From NCBI RefSeq assembly GCF_001039355.2, contig NW_019775684.1, forward strand, positions 174,633-238,632: DNA of 64,000 nucleotides. The letters run 5' to 3'. Under the pieces are notes generated by a model. It searched no databases, was not told where the DNA came from, and saw nothing but the letters and a program-made list of their open reading frames with translations. The translations under genes were made by a program, and so were the position numbers. Shown one piece after another: positions 25,401-36,226 of this stretch. Source of the DNA: Lingula anatina. Its lineage: Eukaryota > Brachiopoda > Lingulata > Lingulida > Lingulidae. Each line of letters opens with the position of its first letter. Position 1 is the first letter of the stretch.

Positions 25401-28400
25401 CGTGCCAATAGAGTAGACAGTAGAGTCATAATACTGTTGGTGGAGGCAGTGAGATCATCTAAATCTAGCAAAGTGTCCCACAAACAGCTGATAATAGTTG
25501 GGACCTAGAATGTAAATTAAATATTATAATAATAACAACAACAATCACAATATAAAATTGCTCAAAGAGCAAGTTCTTGCCAACTGCTATACAAAAGATG
25601 GCCTACCTGGCGAGGCAGCACTTTGACCAAAGTATCAGCCACAGGGATCAGGGAGGCCGCAGCCACTGAGCACACATCATCTACAGAGTCCTGCAGTCCA
25701 TTCATTATCACAGGTAACACCAGTGGTAGAAGCTTGCCAGTCATATCCTGGGAAAATTAGTCTAGTACTTTACTAAAAATGTTACTACATAATCCTCGGT
25801 AAAAAAGAACTTGAAAACTTGATCACCTTTAAGTGGTAGTCCTTCACTGACTTACATACCTACTATCAATTTTTTAGCATGTCATTTTATAAGTTACAGT
25901 CAAAATTCGTTAATGATACATCCACATTCAATTGATTACAAAATTACAAATACATACTGGAAATTCATAAGTAATAAATTTAAACACATTCGCAAACACA
26001 GGAAAAATACCCCTCGTACCTGCCTAACTGCTAGTAAGTACTTGAGCCCCAGCAGTCCCCCGTGACGCACTTCCCACTGTCTTTGTCCTAGCAGCTGCAT
26101 TAGAATATGCAGGACCCCCTGGACACTCTCCACTTCCATATAGTGAAGTGTGGTTCCCAGTGTTTGTGCACAGGTCTCGCGGACTGGAGCCACAACCTAC
26201 AAGTATTGTACATCAATAATGGCATGTGTGTATAAATGAAAGCATTTTTAGTAACAACCACATTAATGCTGTACACACAAGTTTTTATTTAGAGAAAACT
26301 GGCTTTTGCAATCTTTTATCAACATAATTTTGCTGCCTACAAATAGAGCAATTCTATGCTTTATGTTCAAGACCATAACACAATCGTTTTTTTTTTTTTT
26401 TTAATTTCATGGTCCTTTTTTTTCTCTTAATTTTAATGTCTTAAAACAAAATAATTACAAGACTAAGATATGACTTTCAAATAAAATAATAATCTTGAAG
26501 GATAAAGAAAATTACCCAACATAAAAATCCAAAATAAACAAGCATAGTTTACAACACAAAAAGACAACTAGGTTTCACATATACCTCATCAGACACAAAA
26601 TCCCCAAATCTGTCCAGTGCCATAACACAGAGCAACCTCAGGGCAACATCTTCTAGCCACAACTGGTTGGCTGTAGTCATCTGAAGGTGTGTAAGCAAGT
26701 TAGATGGGGAATCAAATAAAGAATCACATACTGAGCACTCACTACAGCATGGCATGAGCTCTGATGTCAAATCTATATTCTACAGATAAACTTCACCAGG
26801 ATACTGTACTAACTGTCAGTGTTGTTATGTGAATGATTGTTTCTGTTGGTAAAGCCCCCTTTACACTGGATGGCGTCCTTTCTGCGTCCAGCAGTTCGGC
26901 CCCATTTGAGAGTTAAAGAATTATAATACTTTACGTGCCGACAACTGGCCGATCATTGAGCATTCATTCTGATACCAAATCAATGCTCGTGCCACCTTAT
27001 TAAGACCACAGCGATGCCAAATTTCATGGTCACAGAAAGGACGCCGTCCAGTGTAAAGGGGGTATAATGAAAATTCTTTTTTGTTAAATTGTCAAATTTT
27101 GCCCAAAACTATCTAGAAGCCTTGAAAATCAAACAACAAACTAACCAAAGTGTTTTATTGCATATCATCATTGTCATTAATAATTTTGCCATCTGTTTGT
27201 ATTATATTTCCTCAAGTACATTATCTATTCAAGGCAATTTTTTATACGTATCTGTCTCTACTAGGGCCCTGCATGCTCAATTGAATCTTATCATAGAAAT
27301 TGCATAACACAAATGGAATGTTACCACAAAAGTCTGAACACTAATAATACAATTCAAGTGAACATCTGAGCTCACTAATATTACAAATGAAATATTAACA
27401 TGAAAACCCTGAAATAGTCAATGTTCAACCAACTTATAATGATTTAATAACCTCTCTTAAACCACTGCTGGCGTTGTACACTACATGCTTCCCATGTCTA
27501 AACATAACAAAAGATGAAGTTTTACCTGATCTGCTGATATGTCCACCATCTTGCCAGCCCCCTTCCCATGCAGCTTGATCACCTCCCTCAGTCCAGTGGC
27601 AGCACCGTGCCTCACCTCCCAAGATGTGCTGAACAGGTCGGCCAAGAGGAGCTCACAGAAGGACTCGAATGGCCACTCTTCATTCTAAAGCAAGAAAATT
27701 AATCAAATAATGTACTACAGTAATGAATACATCACTTCATCTATGTTGCTTACACTTCAAAATCTGGATCTGCATTTTTGTAATCTAATGTTATGTCCCT
27801 TAGAGGTGAAACACTGTGTTAATTAAATGTATTTTTCCAATTGTATCTGTTGTTATATGTAATTTCATTCTCTGGACAAACCTCATCAAAATCCATGGTA
27901 TTATCAGGTTTTGAATCAGCTGCTGGTTTGCCTTCGTCCATCACTAATGTCTTCCTCATTTTATTAGAGGGTTCTCCATCCTCAGCTCTACAACAATTGA
28001 CATTTATTTATTGACATTTATTTACCTCATTTCAGACATTTAATAAGGCAAAAAAATGCAAAACTATTTTTCACAATTTGATTATGACTTAGTGCTTTGT
28101 TATAACTGATTATATACAGCAGGAAACAATGTGAGCAAAAAATAGTCCAGTGAGATTTATGACAGACACTATACAAAATAGTTGTCCACAAATGTACATC
28201 ATTATTAATTATTGTAATATTTAAGAAAAACTAATATGGCTGAAAATTTGATCAGTTATGCTTTCGTTCTCTTTTTTCTTTCTGTCAAAATGAACCCAGA
28301 ATAATATGAAAATGTCCTCACCCATTGCTTTGTGGGGTCTCAGACACATCCTTTGATCTTTGCTTGGCTAGCTGCTTAGCTTTCCTCTTCGCCCTGTTCT

Positions 28401-30686
28401 TTTCTCTGGCACTCATCTGTGGATTGCTGAACACCATCAACTGTTGGACTACTTCAGCCACAGCTTCCTTTAATAAAAATCAAAAGCAGTGTGAAATTAC
28501 AATAAATTACATTATATAAATACGAATGATGTTTCTGTTATATAATCGCAGTATGATGCTGCCAATAATCAGTGGTCTATTTTTATAATAAAAATCATAC
28601 AAATTGACATTCTAAGTTATACTTTAATTACTTATAAAAACAAATATTATACCAAGGCCTTTGAAAGAATTTAATCACCAAAACCACATCTTCATCATGT
28701 TAATATAAATTATTTGGTTATGAAACAAACCATAATTTTCTAACTAGTGTTTGTATTACCACGTCAAGTGTTGTTTTAAATGTGTGTATGCATATGTGCC
28801 TACAATTAATCTTTGATATATATCTAAAAACATACTCAAAGACCCACAAAAAATAAAATAAAATAAAATAAAACATTGATGATTACTTGTGATGATTCCT
28901 GCTTTGTCCCCTGTTGCCTGTTTTCTTGCTTCATCATGAGGTCTTCATCAGAGAACAAGTCTGTCTCCATTCCCATACCACCTGCTATGTCCAAACCTAG
29001 CCTCTTGTTCAGCTTCTGCCTCTGTAATGTTAACTTTTCTTTCTGGTCCAAACCTGGAACAGCAAAAATTCCTTTTGAAATATGCTATTTTGCTTTATGT
29101 GAATGCCACTACTACAACAACATACAAGAAACCAAAATGGTCAGGGCAGACTGCATAGAGCAAGGATAACAGTGATAATATGGAAAAGGATAGTGGTTTA
29201 CAAAATTGTATGGTGCATCACATTTGGAGGTGTGTACGGGGTTACAGTCTGATTAATACATTCTCCAACCAAAAAGGGAGCATAGTGGACTACCTCATGG
29301 GGGCAAAAGGGTAGGAAAGAGGGGGAAAGGGGGAAAAGGGAGAGAAGGGGAAAAAATTGACAATTATTGAGAGATTAATGTTGTAATGAATGTGTAAAGG
29401 TCTGGCAAGAACCAGCAGTACCAAAAGCATCCCAGTCACCACCAGAGAGGCCATTTCCATAATGGTACAGGACTATATTAGATACTACTAGAGCTTGTAT
29501 TGATTCAGAAAAACACGAAACACAATGATTACATCAACATTATAATTTGAAATCTCTCATCATCTATAATTCAAAACATTTATGGGAGATGATGATTATG
29601 CTTTTCTTTCTGCTAAGACCAAGATGGGTCGACTGCCCCGCAACGTCTGCAGATGAAAATTTTAACAGAAAATATAGGGGATGATATCAAAAATGAATTC
29701 TTAATAAGCTTCTGGCAATAATATGCTGTCATACATCTTGAGAGGCTGTTGGAATGTATCATCTTAAAGCGCATGCCATGAAGGACAGCAGATACCCTAC
29801 TATATGTGTACTGATATGGATGAACAAACTAAATTTTACTATTGCCCTTTGCATAACAGCTCTTTCTTATTAAAAAGATATCTGGAAATTTCCACACTCA
29901 AGATGCATCTTGCAATATCTCTGATCAGGCAGGGCATTAGTGCTAAAAATAAAGACCTATTGGAAACTATAATTGTCAGATTGATATCAAGTCTTTTGAA
30001 ATGAAGCTGCTGTCTTTTGTAACGACTTACAAAAATCATGTAATCAAGCACAAGACATAACTATCTAACTGTGAAAAAATTGCAGCCAACTTCTCACTTT
30101 TCATTTTAATGACACTCACAGCACTACCACATGCTTGGTTTCCTACATATTTCTCTATCTGGGATATTAAGAACCGTCTTTTTCCAATCACACTATCACA
30201 TTAAATGCCAATCTGTCACAAGAAGATAACTTTCCCCAAAGACAGTGCTTAAGGCCCAAATTGAAGACTAATGCATAATGTTGGTGTTTTCTGGTGAAAT
30301 ATGGTTCTGATCGATGAAAAGAAGTGTCAGGCCACATATCATGCTGTGATAAATACTGTTTAAGTCTGCTTACAAGAATATAGTACTTTTCCAACATTTT
30401 CTTTTTCTCTCTTTTTAAAAAAATTCGCATATCTAGGTAACAGATTTAAGCATCAGAAGGTATTATGTAAAGATAGTGAAACAGGTGTTAAAAAGAGTAA
30501 TAATAACTGGAAATGCACCCAGAGACCTCTGACAAGGAAACTGAATTCTCACTGTTTAATTATTAGTCAAAGCATAGTTGATAAAGGCAAGTTATGTCTC
30601 ATATAATACACTGTCACCTGAGTGATATACACAGACATCGGACGCAGAGCCTTTAAGGCTTTTCTTGGGAAATCTTGTTAGAAACC

Positions 30687-30755
<69 letters not shown>

Positions 30756-32447
30756 TACAACTTGCCTCTCTATAACGTGTGACGTAACTTGCCTAGCTTT
30801 GACACAGTGTGGTCCCGTGTGACGCACTGATGCAAGAGGTTAGGTCACAGCTCGCAAATAACGTCTGTGACATGTACCTTTAAAATGGGGTAAGACAATA
30901 TTATAATTACTTGTGCAGCTTTGATGCAATTTTGGTTTCAATTTTAATCTGTATTACCCCAAAAATCTAATCAATTTTTCTTTGGCCCACTTGTGACCTA
31001 TCCATTTTCATCAAAATCAGTCCCTTTCTTTTTGCCTAATGATGTGAACAGACACATACGGACCAAAAACGTAACCTTCTTGTCAGAGGTAATCTGTCAT
31101 TCATTTAATTTTGTTCAGCTAGTCAAAATTAATATTAATATATTTAGATTTTTATTTTACAGCAAGAAAATTGACTTGCTATGTTTATTGCAATTGCTAC
31201 CATTAAAATGCCATATACCAAATCTGACACCCAATAACCTGAAACCATGATATCAACAAGGCAGCAAAGCTGTCAAATGTACAGACAAAAAGCAGGAAAT
31301 AACTATGCACAAAATAGGCTACTGTCAATTCTGATGCAAAAGTACATTATGTTAAACTGCAAATTCAACATCAAATTTTAATTATGCTCAACAGGTAATA
31401 CCAATGTAAGTAAAATGTGTAACAAGCATAAGGCTTCAGGCCCATGGGAGTTCAAGTTCACACTTTGAAAATGTATAACTTCCAGAAAAAGAAGCCAATT
31501 AGACTGCTTTTCCAACTCGGGCTGCATTTTAGTCCTGTATTTCTTTTTTGAAAGTTTGGCAATCATAAGTAACATGGTTTTCCCATAATGGTCATCATGA
31601 CAGCAGTACCCAAAATTGTGTTTTCTTCTATTCTGATGCAATATTACATAATGGTTAACAGGATAATGACCGTCAATTTTTAATAATAAAATATATGTAT
31701 CATGGATTTTCAGAAAATGTGACTATCATGGGTCTTCAAGCNNNNNNNNNNNNNNNNNNNNNNNNNNNNNNNNNNNNNNNNNNNNNNNNNNNNNNNNNNN
31801 NNNNNNNNNNNNNNNNNNNNNNNNNNNNNNNNNNNNNNNNNNNNNNNNNNNNNNNNNNNNNNNNNNNNNNNNNNNNNNNNNNNNNNNNNNNNNNNNNNNN
31901 NNNNNNNNNNNNNNNNNNNNNNNNNNNNNNNNNNNNNNNNNNNNNNNNNNNNNNNNNNNNNNNNNNNNNNNNNNNNNNNNNNNNNNNNNNNNNNNNNNNN
32001 NNNNNNNNNNNNNNNNNNNNNNNNNNNNNNNNNNNNNNNNNNNNNNNNNNNNNNNNNNNNNNNNNNNNNNNNNNNNNNNNNNNNNNNNNNNNNNNNNNNN
32101 NNNNNNNNNNNNNNNNNNNNNNNNNNNNNNNNNNNNNNNNNNNNNNNNNNNNNNNNNNNNNNNNNNNNNNNNNNNNNNNNNNNNNNNNNNNNNNNNNNNN
32201 NNNNNNNNNNNNNNNNNNNNNNNNNNNNNNNNNNNNNNNNNNNNNNNNNNNNNNNNNNNNNNNNNNNNNNNNNNNNNNNNNNNNNNNNNNNNNNNNNNNN
32301 NNNNNNNNNNNNNNNNNNNNNNNNNNNNNNNNNNNNNNNNNNNNNNNNNNNNNNNNNNNNNNNNNNNNNNNNNNNNNNNNNNNNNNNNNNNNNNNNNNNN
32401 NNNNNNNNNNNNNNNNNNNNNNNNNNNNNNNNNNNNNNNNNNNNNNA

Positions 32448-32507
<60 letters not shown>

Positions 32508-35500
32508 CAAATCAAATTTACAACATAATATGACAGAAACCAAAGTGATTGGTCTCCAAGGTAAAAGTAAATTTCCTTGACATTAACACTATCTGACGTA
32601 ATATCCGTTAAGACCAAAAATGTTTCCAGATGCTCCCAAGCAACGGACTTAGAGCACATGTTAAGGTGTCTAACATATTTATTCCTAACATGAAAAGATT
32701 TTTGCAAATCAATTTTGTATACACATTTTCATTTCTAAACTGTCACATTTGATATATCTATTCTTACATAAACAACAGCATGTCTGATGCATGCCGAATT
32801 TTTATGCTATTTTCATAAATGCTCCAAAAGATATTTTGGTTTGGGAGACAAAAAAAAAGGTTCGTTTTACTCAGTCAAATTACTGACTAAAATTTTAACA
32901 TAGCAGGGTATCACAAATTAGAAAGAATCAACCCAGATGCATATAACTGACAGTATATATTGATATATTTTGCCAATAACCATCATCTGTAAAATAATAT
33001 TTCATTACAAAGTGTGTATAGTACACACACAGACCCTCACATAATCGAATACATATATACACCAATATATGATCAGATCAATCTCTTGGACTACAACTGT
33101 CTGTACAGTTTTGATGGACATAATTGAAATGACACATTTCAATCAACCTCCCAAGCTCTAGTCACCTTTCTTCACTAGTCCAACTGGTTCCCACTGTGGC
33201 ACATTCTTTGCAATAGCCTCTACTGCTTGACCAGAGGCAATACGGGTTTCCCATGTTGGGCTGCGCAAGTACATGTGCACCTGTGGCAAAAATGTAATAA
33301 AAACTAGACTTTCTTGTCTGAACATCTAAAAATGTGTACTTTAAGCTATGCTGAAATTATTATTCAGTTTAATGGATAATAAATTGTATTTTCCATCCAG
33401 ATTTTAAGCATACTTTAATTGGTTGGACTCACATGTGGCTGCTGGTAGGATAAACTATCTTTAGACTAGAGAAAATAAAAAGCAAGTTCCAAACTAGGAT
33501 CATTCTAATCAAGAAAAAAGCCATCTTGATTGAGGAGGCTGTATAGGATTTTAGTGTTCAACAATTGTAAGCACTGTAAATTTCCCTGGGGTCCTCCCAT
33601 TTCTAGTATTTAAGTCTGCAGCTATCACCCTTTTGTATTCCAATTTTAAAAATAAACTAGAAATATGTTTTTAAACTCACACAGTGGATATTAACATGCT
33701 GGGGTAACACTAACACTTGCCAATTTAGCCAAATGCTAAAACTGACTTAAATTGGCTAAACAAAATTGGGTTGATTTGATTTGTTTTTGTCAAATTCAAA
33801 ACATTTGGAGGAAAAAATGATGAAAAAGTAGTGATTTGGCTAAGCAAAAAAATTTGCTAGCACTACCACAGACATGCATTCGTTTTTTTTTTTTAAAGAT
33901 TTAAAACAAGAACAATTCCCAACACTGTTCCTTTTACACATGCTACTTCTTCAACTGGTATTATCAGCTGGTGCTAACCTTAGTCAACAAGTTTTGAAGT
34001 TCATGTGGATGGAGTCTCTGTACTTCCCCAAGTTGTTCCGCTGCAGATTTCCGGACTAATGGAGTGGAACCAGTGTCCAGCAGAAGAAACAGTCGGTCAA
34101 GTCTAGATTTTCAAACAGAAAAAAAAAATCAATGTTAAGTCATGAATTCTTAGAGCATCATAAGTCTTAATTGCATCTTTTTCATGCAACAGCTGTCAAA
34201 CTGTGACTATATCATAGGAATGAAATATCTGTATTTATAAAAGTCATTTTATTGCATAAAATCTGGCAGAGTTAAAAAAAATCTTCAAAAAATAATTCAG
34301 TAATGAAGTCTGGGGTAGCGCTAACACTCGCCAATTTAGCTAAATGCTAACACTGACTTAAATTGGCTAAAGAAAAAGGGCTAGATTTAACATGTTTTAG
34401 CCAAATTATAGCCATTTTAATAACAAATTGACAAAAGTGTGGTGATATGGCTAAGCGAAAAAAATTGCAAGCGCTACCCCAGGAAGTACATACTGTGATC
34501 AACATTTCATCAAAAGGCAATTCAGAATGGCATTTCCAGAAAAAAAATATTTTGAAAATAAATATATGAAATAACTAGAGGAACAGAGAGGCATTACCTC
34601 AACCCAGGTATGTATATATCATTAAGATGACGACACATGCTTAAAAGTTATGACAGGTTTCATTTTTGACATGTTATAGCTGACACACCTGTGAAATTTT
34701 ACTATACTACGGGCTATGTATCGACAAACAGCACTTAATTTATGCAACAAGTTTATGAAATACTACATGTATGCATCGTCCCTGCAGGGGCAAAGTAATT
34801 AAATCTCAACTCCATTCGACCAAATGCATGGGGAGGCATGTGAGAGGCGGAGAGACCATTACAAGATTTCATGTAGGGTCCGCCATATTTGAGCCTTGGA
34901 CCAGTTGATACTGGGATCTACTACTCTGAATGGCCCCTTAGAATCTGTTCAAAATACTGGCTTGGATCACTTTAATATACCTCTTTCATGTATAATATTT
35001 GAAGCAGGTCTACCAAAGACTCCATTCTTATGGGTTTTTAATACCTTACTAATGAAACCCTAGAAAGATAAAAGCATCAATTTGCCCACTTATTTTACTT
35101 TGTAAAACAGCATTTAGGAAAAAAAAATCTATAGTTCTAACAGAAGTAATTGATCCCCCTTGAAATCCTGTGATTCAAAGTATCTATGATAGGTAAGGAT
35201 GTTTGATAATCCTTTTAAGTATGAAATACTAATAAAAACAGCTTCTAATTTTTTTTTATCATCAAAGCTTTGTAAAAAAAAAAAAAAAATCAAAGGTATA
35301 CTATTCACATATGGAAATGCCCAAGTCATAATTTATATACATATACTGCAAAGTTACCTATCTTCCCAATTTATACCTTAAAAAATTAAAGCCCCTCAAA
35401 AAATAAATTGATGTCACTATTTTCTGTTGAAATGTTCAGAAAGACTTAACAGTGTATTAAGTGACTGATCAGCAATTAGACTTGTGGTCAACTTTGATCA

Positions 35501-36183
35501 ATCACAAATAGGAGAATGCTTTTTCCATTTCAAGGAAAACTTGATTTGGCAAGAAAATCGCAGACAGTTTCAAACTGATATTTCAACCATAAAAGAAGAC
35601 ACAATTGCATGTGGACTATCTGGTGTTTCATTCCTGTATGTCTCCACTTCATTAAAAATGCAACATGTAAGACATAATACCAGATTTAAAAACTTACAGT
35701 TAACCAAAAATTTAATTCCAATGAGAGGCAGGAAGAGTGGTGGTGGTGGTGGTGGTGGTGATCCATTTATAAATTCATCACTTNATGTGAGCATCACCAC
35801 ATTTTTTTCATTTTTTCTTTTTGCTACAATTGCCATACAACTTTTCATTAATCACAAAAATAAATACATCAATAAGATTTTTTGTAATGACAAACACCAT
35901 CTTCCTCTCTACACACATCATGTATAAACATATATATATATATATATACAAAATAAATAACTATACTTTGACTAGTCCAGCTGTTAAATATCTTTCATAC
36001 ACTTTCAGCAAACTAAACGGCCTTGACCACAGTTGTGGCCGCTTTGACGTTCAAGTTTGACAACAAACCAGCTTTTGTATCTAAATTACATAAGAAACAA
36101 CTAAGAATTCGTACCACTTTAAACCTTTTTGTGTAATCCTCAAGCGTCTTTTTCGTCTTTCAAACTTCTTACCTAGTAGTCAT
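11776..36183 (-). CDS. BTAF1: TATA-binding protein-associated factor 172 (BTAF1/Mot1), SNF2-type ATPase
   Basis: BTAF1 uses ATP to strip TBP from DNA in the nucleus. I joined 38 coding exons in phase (high to low): 36183-36173, 34102-33979, 33280-33166, [gap], 29053-28887, 28467-28322, 27987-27882, 27684-27526, 26680-26585, 26196-26020, 25747-25607, 25504-25377, 25175-24950, 24697-24548, 24290-24136, 23671-23497, 23100-22931, 22759-22595, 22247-22130, 21804-21645, 21212-21145, 20718-20629, 20384-20234, 20007-19901, 19668-19467, 18809-18661, 18209-18057, 17692-17555, 17267-17116, 16509-16432, 16179-16116, 15981-15774, 15499-15369, 15125-15021, 14653-14505, 13982-13845, 13258-13051, 12582-12491, 12034-11776. 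These give about 1776 aa (human 1849). HEAT repeats come first, then the SNF2 motor: [30 protein letters not shown] and DRAHRIGQ. The start is [15 protein letters not shown], in an exon with a 5' UTR part up to 36226. One exon (human RLNFDRFD region) was not found and probably lies in the N gap. Confidence 0.96.
12183..12416. repeat. SINE-like dispersed repeat in BTAF1 intron
   Basis: It contains GTGCAGACCTCCACCAAGGC near the left end, ATCAAAATTGGTCCATAAC, a run of (ACAA)AACAGACAG, and the right-end motif ATAACCTCC...GGAGGTAA. I recognise this motif order from a short interspersed repeat type common in aquatic animals, but cannot name the family. A diverged relative is at about 30930-31092. 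Confidence 0.45.
13325..13460. repeat. Imperfect GAT/ATC trinucleotide tract in BTAF1 intron
   Basis: Interrupted repeats of GATGATTATGGTGATGATT and, further on, ATTATCATCACCATC and CATCATGATCATCAACATC, in opposite orientations. This is low-complexity sequence. Confidence 0.6.
14757..14779. repeat. Perfect 9-bp stem hairpin
   Basis: GGGCATACC-CAGAA-GGTATGCCC forms a perfect nine-pair stem with a 5-base loop. It sits in a GC-richer island in an AT-rich intron just before a (TA)n tract. It may be a remnant of an inverted-repeat element. Confidence 0.7.
14810..14851. repeat. (TA)n microsatellite in BTAF1 intron
   Basis: About 20 uninterrupted TA dinucleotides preceded by an A-run. Confidence 0.9.
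16718..16777. repeat. Two-copy 35-bp-period direct repeat in BTAF1 intron
   Basis: A 25-base block beginning TGATTATACAGCAAAAATTA occurs identically at 16718 and 16753. Confidence 0.8.
18356..18518. repeat. 163-bp duplicated segment, copy 1 (BTAF1 intron between SNF2-region exons)
   Basis: This segment, beginning AACAAGGCAGCAAAGCTGTC, matches 31255-31418 in the same orientation with only about five differences over its full length. It ends immediately before a single N at 18519. Confidence 0.85.
19409..19444. repeat. Poly-A (36) tract just downstream of a BTAF1 exon
   Basis: An uninterrupted run of A lies 23 bp beyond the 5' splice site of the exon at 19467-19668, so the transcript carries a U-run shortly after the donor. 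Confidence 0.85.
23320..23528. repeat. 44-bp tandem repeat overlapping the 3' edge of a BTAF1 exon
   Basis: Units with ACTTCAAATAACCTG recur at 23397, 23441 and 23485 (period 44 bp), with more diverged copies to the left. The rightmost unit covers the last 30 or so bases of the coding exon 23497-23671 and its donor, so the intron begins with near-copies of the exon end and of the splice donor (AACAG|GTTATTTG at 23453/23452 and 23409/23408). Confidence 0.85.
23756..23769. repeat. Poly-G tract
   Basis: Fourteen consecutive G lie immediately left of the inverted-repeat element at 23784. Confidence 0.8.
23784..23969. mobile_element. Short inverted-repeat (MITE-like) element in BTAF1 intron
   Basis: The left end starts GTTCACG and contains AAAAATCTATTTTCTATTCG and ATCTTGTGATCAC. 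The right end carries the reverse complement of these blocks and closes with GTGAAC. The arms are about 50 bp each and enclose about 85 bp of GC-richer sequence with no coding capacity. Target-site duplication is not clear, so the boundaries are approximate. Confidence 0.75.
26855..27062. mobile_element. 208-bp MITE with 30-bp near-perfect terminal inverted repeats
   Basis: The left end CCCCCTTTACACTGGATGGC... and the right end, read in reverse complement, match at 29 of 30 positions (one T/C difference). There is no open frame inside, so it is non-autonomous. It lies in the BTAF1 intron between exons 26680-26585 and 27684-27526. I could not settle the target-site duplication. Confidence 0.85.
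29284..29353. repeat. Purine-rich (GGGGAAA) tract in BTAF1 intron
   Basis: A nearly pure purine stretch on the + strand with repeated GGGAAAGGGGGAAAAGGGAG motifs. It is a possible triplex or quadruplex-forming sequence. Confidence 0.6.
30691..30752. repeat. (TA)n microsatellite
   Basis: About 30 uninterrupted TA dinucleotides in the BTAF1 intron that also holds the N gap. Confidence 0.92.
30930..31092. repeat. Diverged SINE-like repeat
   Basis: It shares the order ATTTTCATCAAAATC(A/G)GTCC, a T-rich block, AACAGAC and a right end AACCTTCTTG..AGAGGTAA with the repeat at 12183-12416. Assignment is by motif order only. Confidence 0.35.
31255..31418. repeat. 164-bp duplicated segment, copy 2 (BTAF1 intron near the N gap)
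   Basis: Near-identical to 18356-18518 (see that entry). It lies 324 bp left of the 705-base N gap. Confidence 0.85.
31742..32446. other. Assembly gap (705 N), followed by poly-A
   Basis: Unknown sequence followed by a run of about 55 A (32449-32505). It lies in the BTAF1 intron between exons 33280-33166 and 29053-28887, where one conserved BTAF1 exon is expected. Confidence 0.98.
33699..33871. mobile_element. MITE family A, copy 1, with 5-bp target-site duplication
   Basis: The left end CTGGGGTAACACTAACACTT and right end GCTAGCACTACCACAG are imperfect inverted repeats, flanked by ACATG on both sides (33694-33698 and 33872-33876). It is about 75-80 percent similar to copy 2 at 34310-34482. 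It has no coding capacity. Confidence 0.8.
34310..34482. mobile_element. MITE family A, copy 2, 13-bp perfect TIRs and 5-bp target-site duplication
   Basis: Terminal repeats CTGGGGTAGCGCT / AGCGCTACCCCAG are perfect over 13 bp, with inner similarity further in (CGCCAATTTAGC and GCTAAGCG). It is flanked by GAAGT on both sides (34305-34309, 34483-34487). It lies in the first BTAF1 intron, 440 bp from copy 1. Confidence 0.88.
35737..35761. repeat. (GGT)n microsatellite in BTAF1 intron 1
   Basis: About eight GGT/TGG units; a single N follows at 35784. Confidence 0.9.
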
Positions 36184-36226
36184 TTCATTTGCTTTGATTT
36201 CCGGATCTTCAAGGGCAACACGTCTG

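Noticed and set aside
31695-32707. Very long open frames on both strands across 31.7-32.7 kb
   Set aside because: They run through the 705-N gap and the flanking poly-A; no real coding sequence is present.
35484-35927. 147-codon + strand frame in BTAF1 intron 1
   Set aside because: It includes a (GGT)n repeat and an N, shows no homology, and lies inside a BTAF1 intron on the opposite strand.
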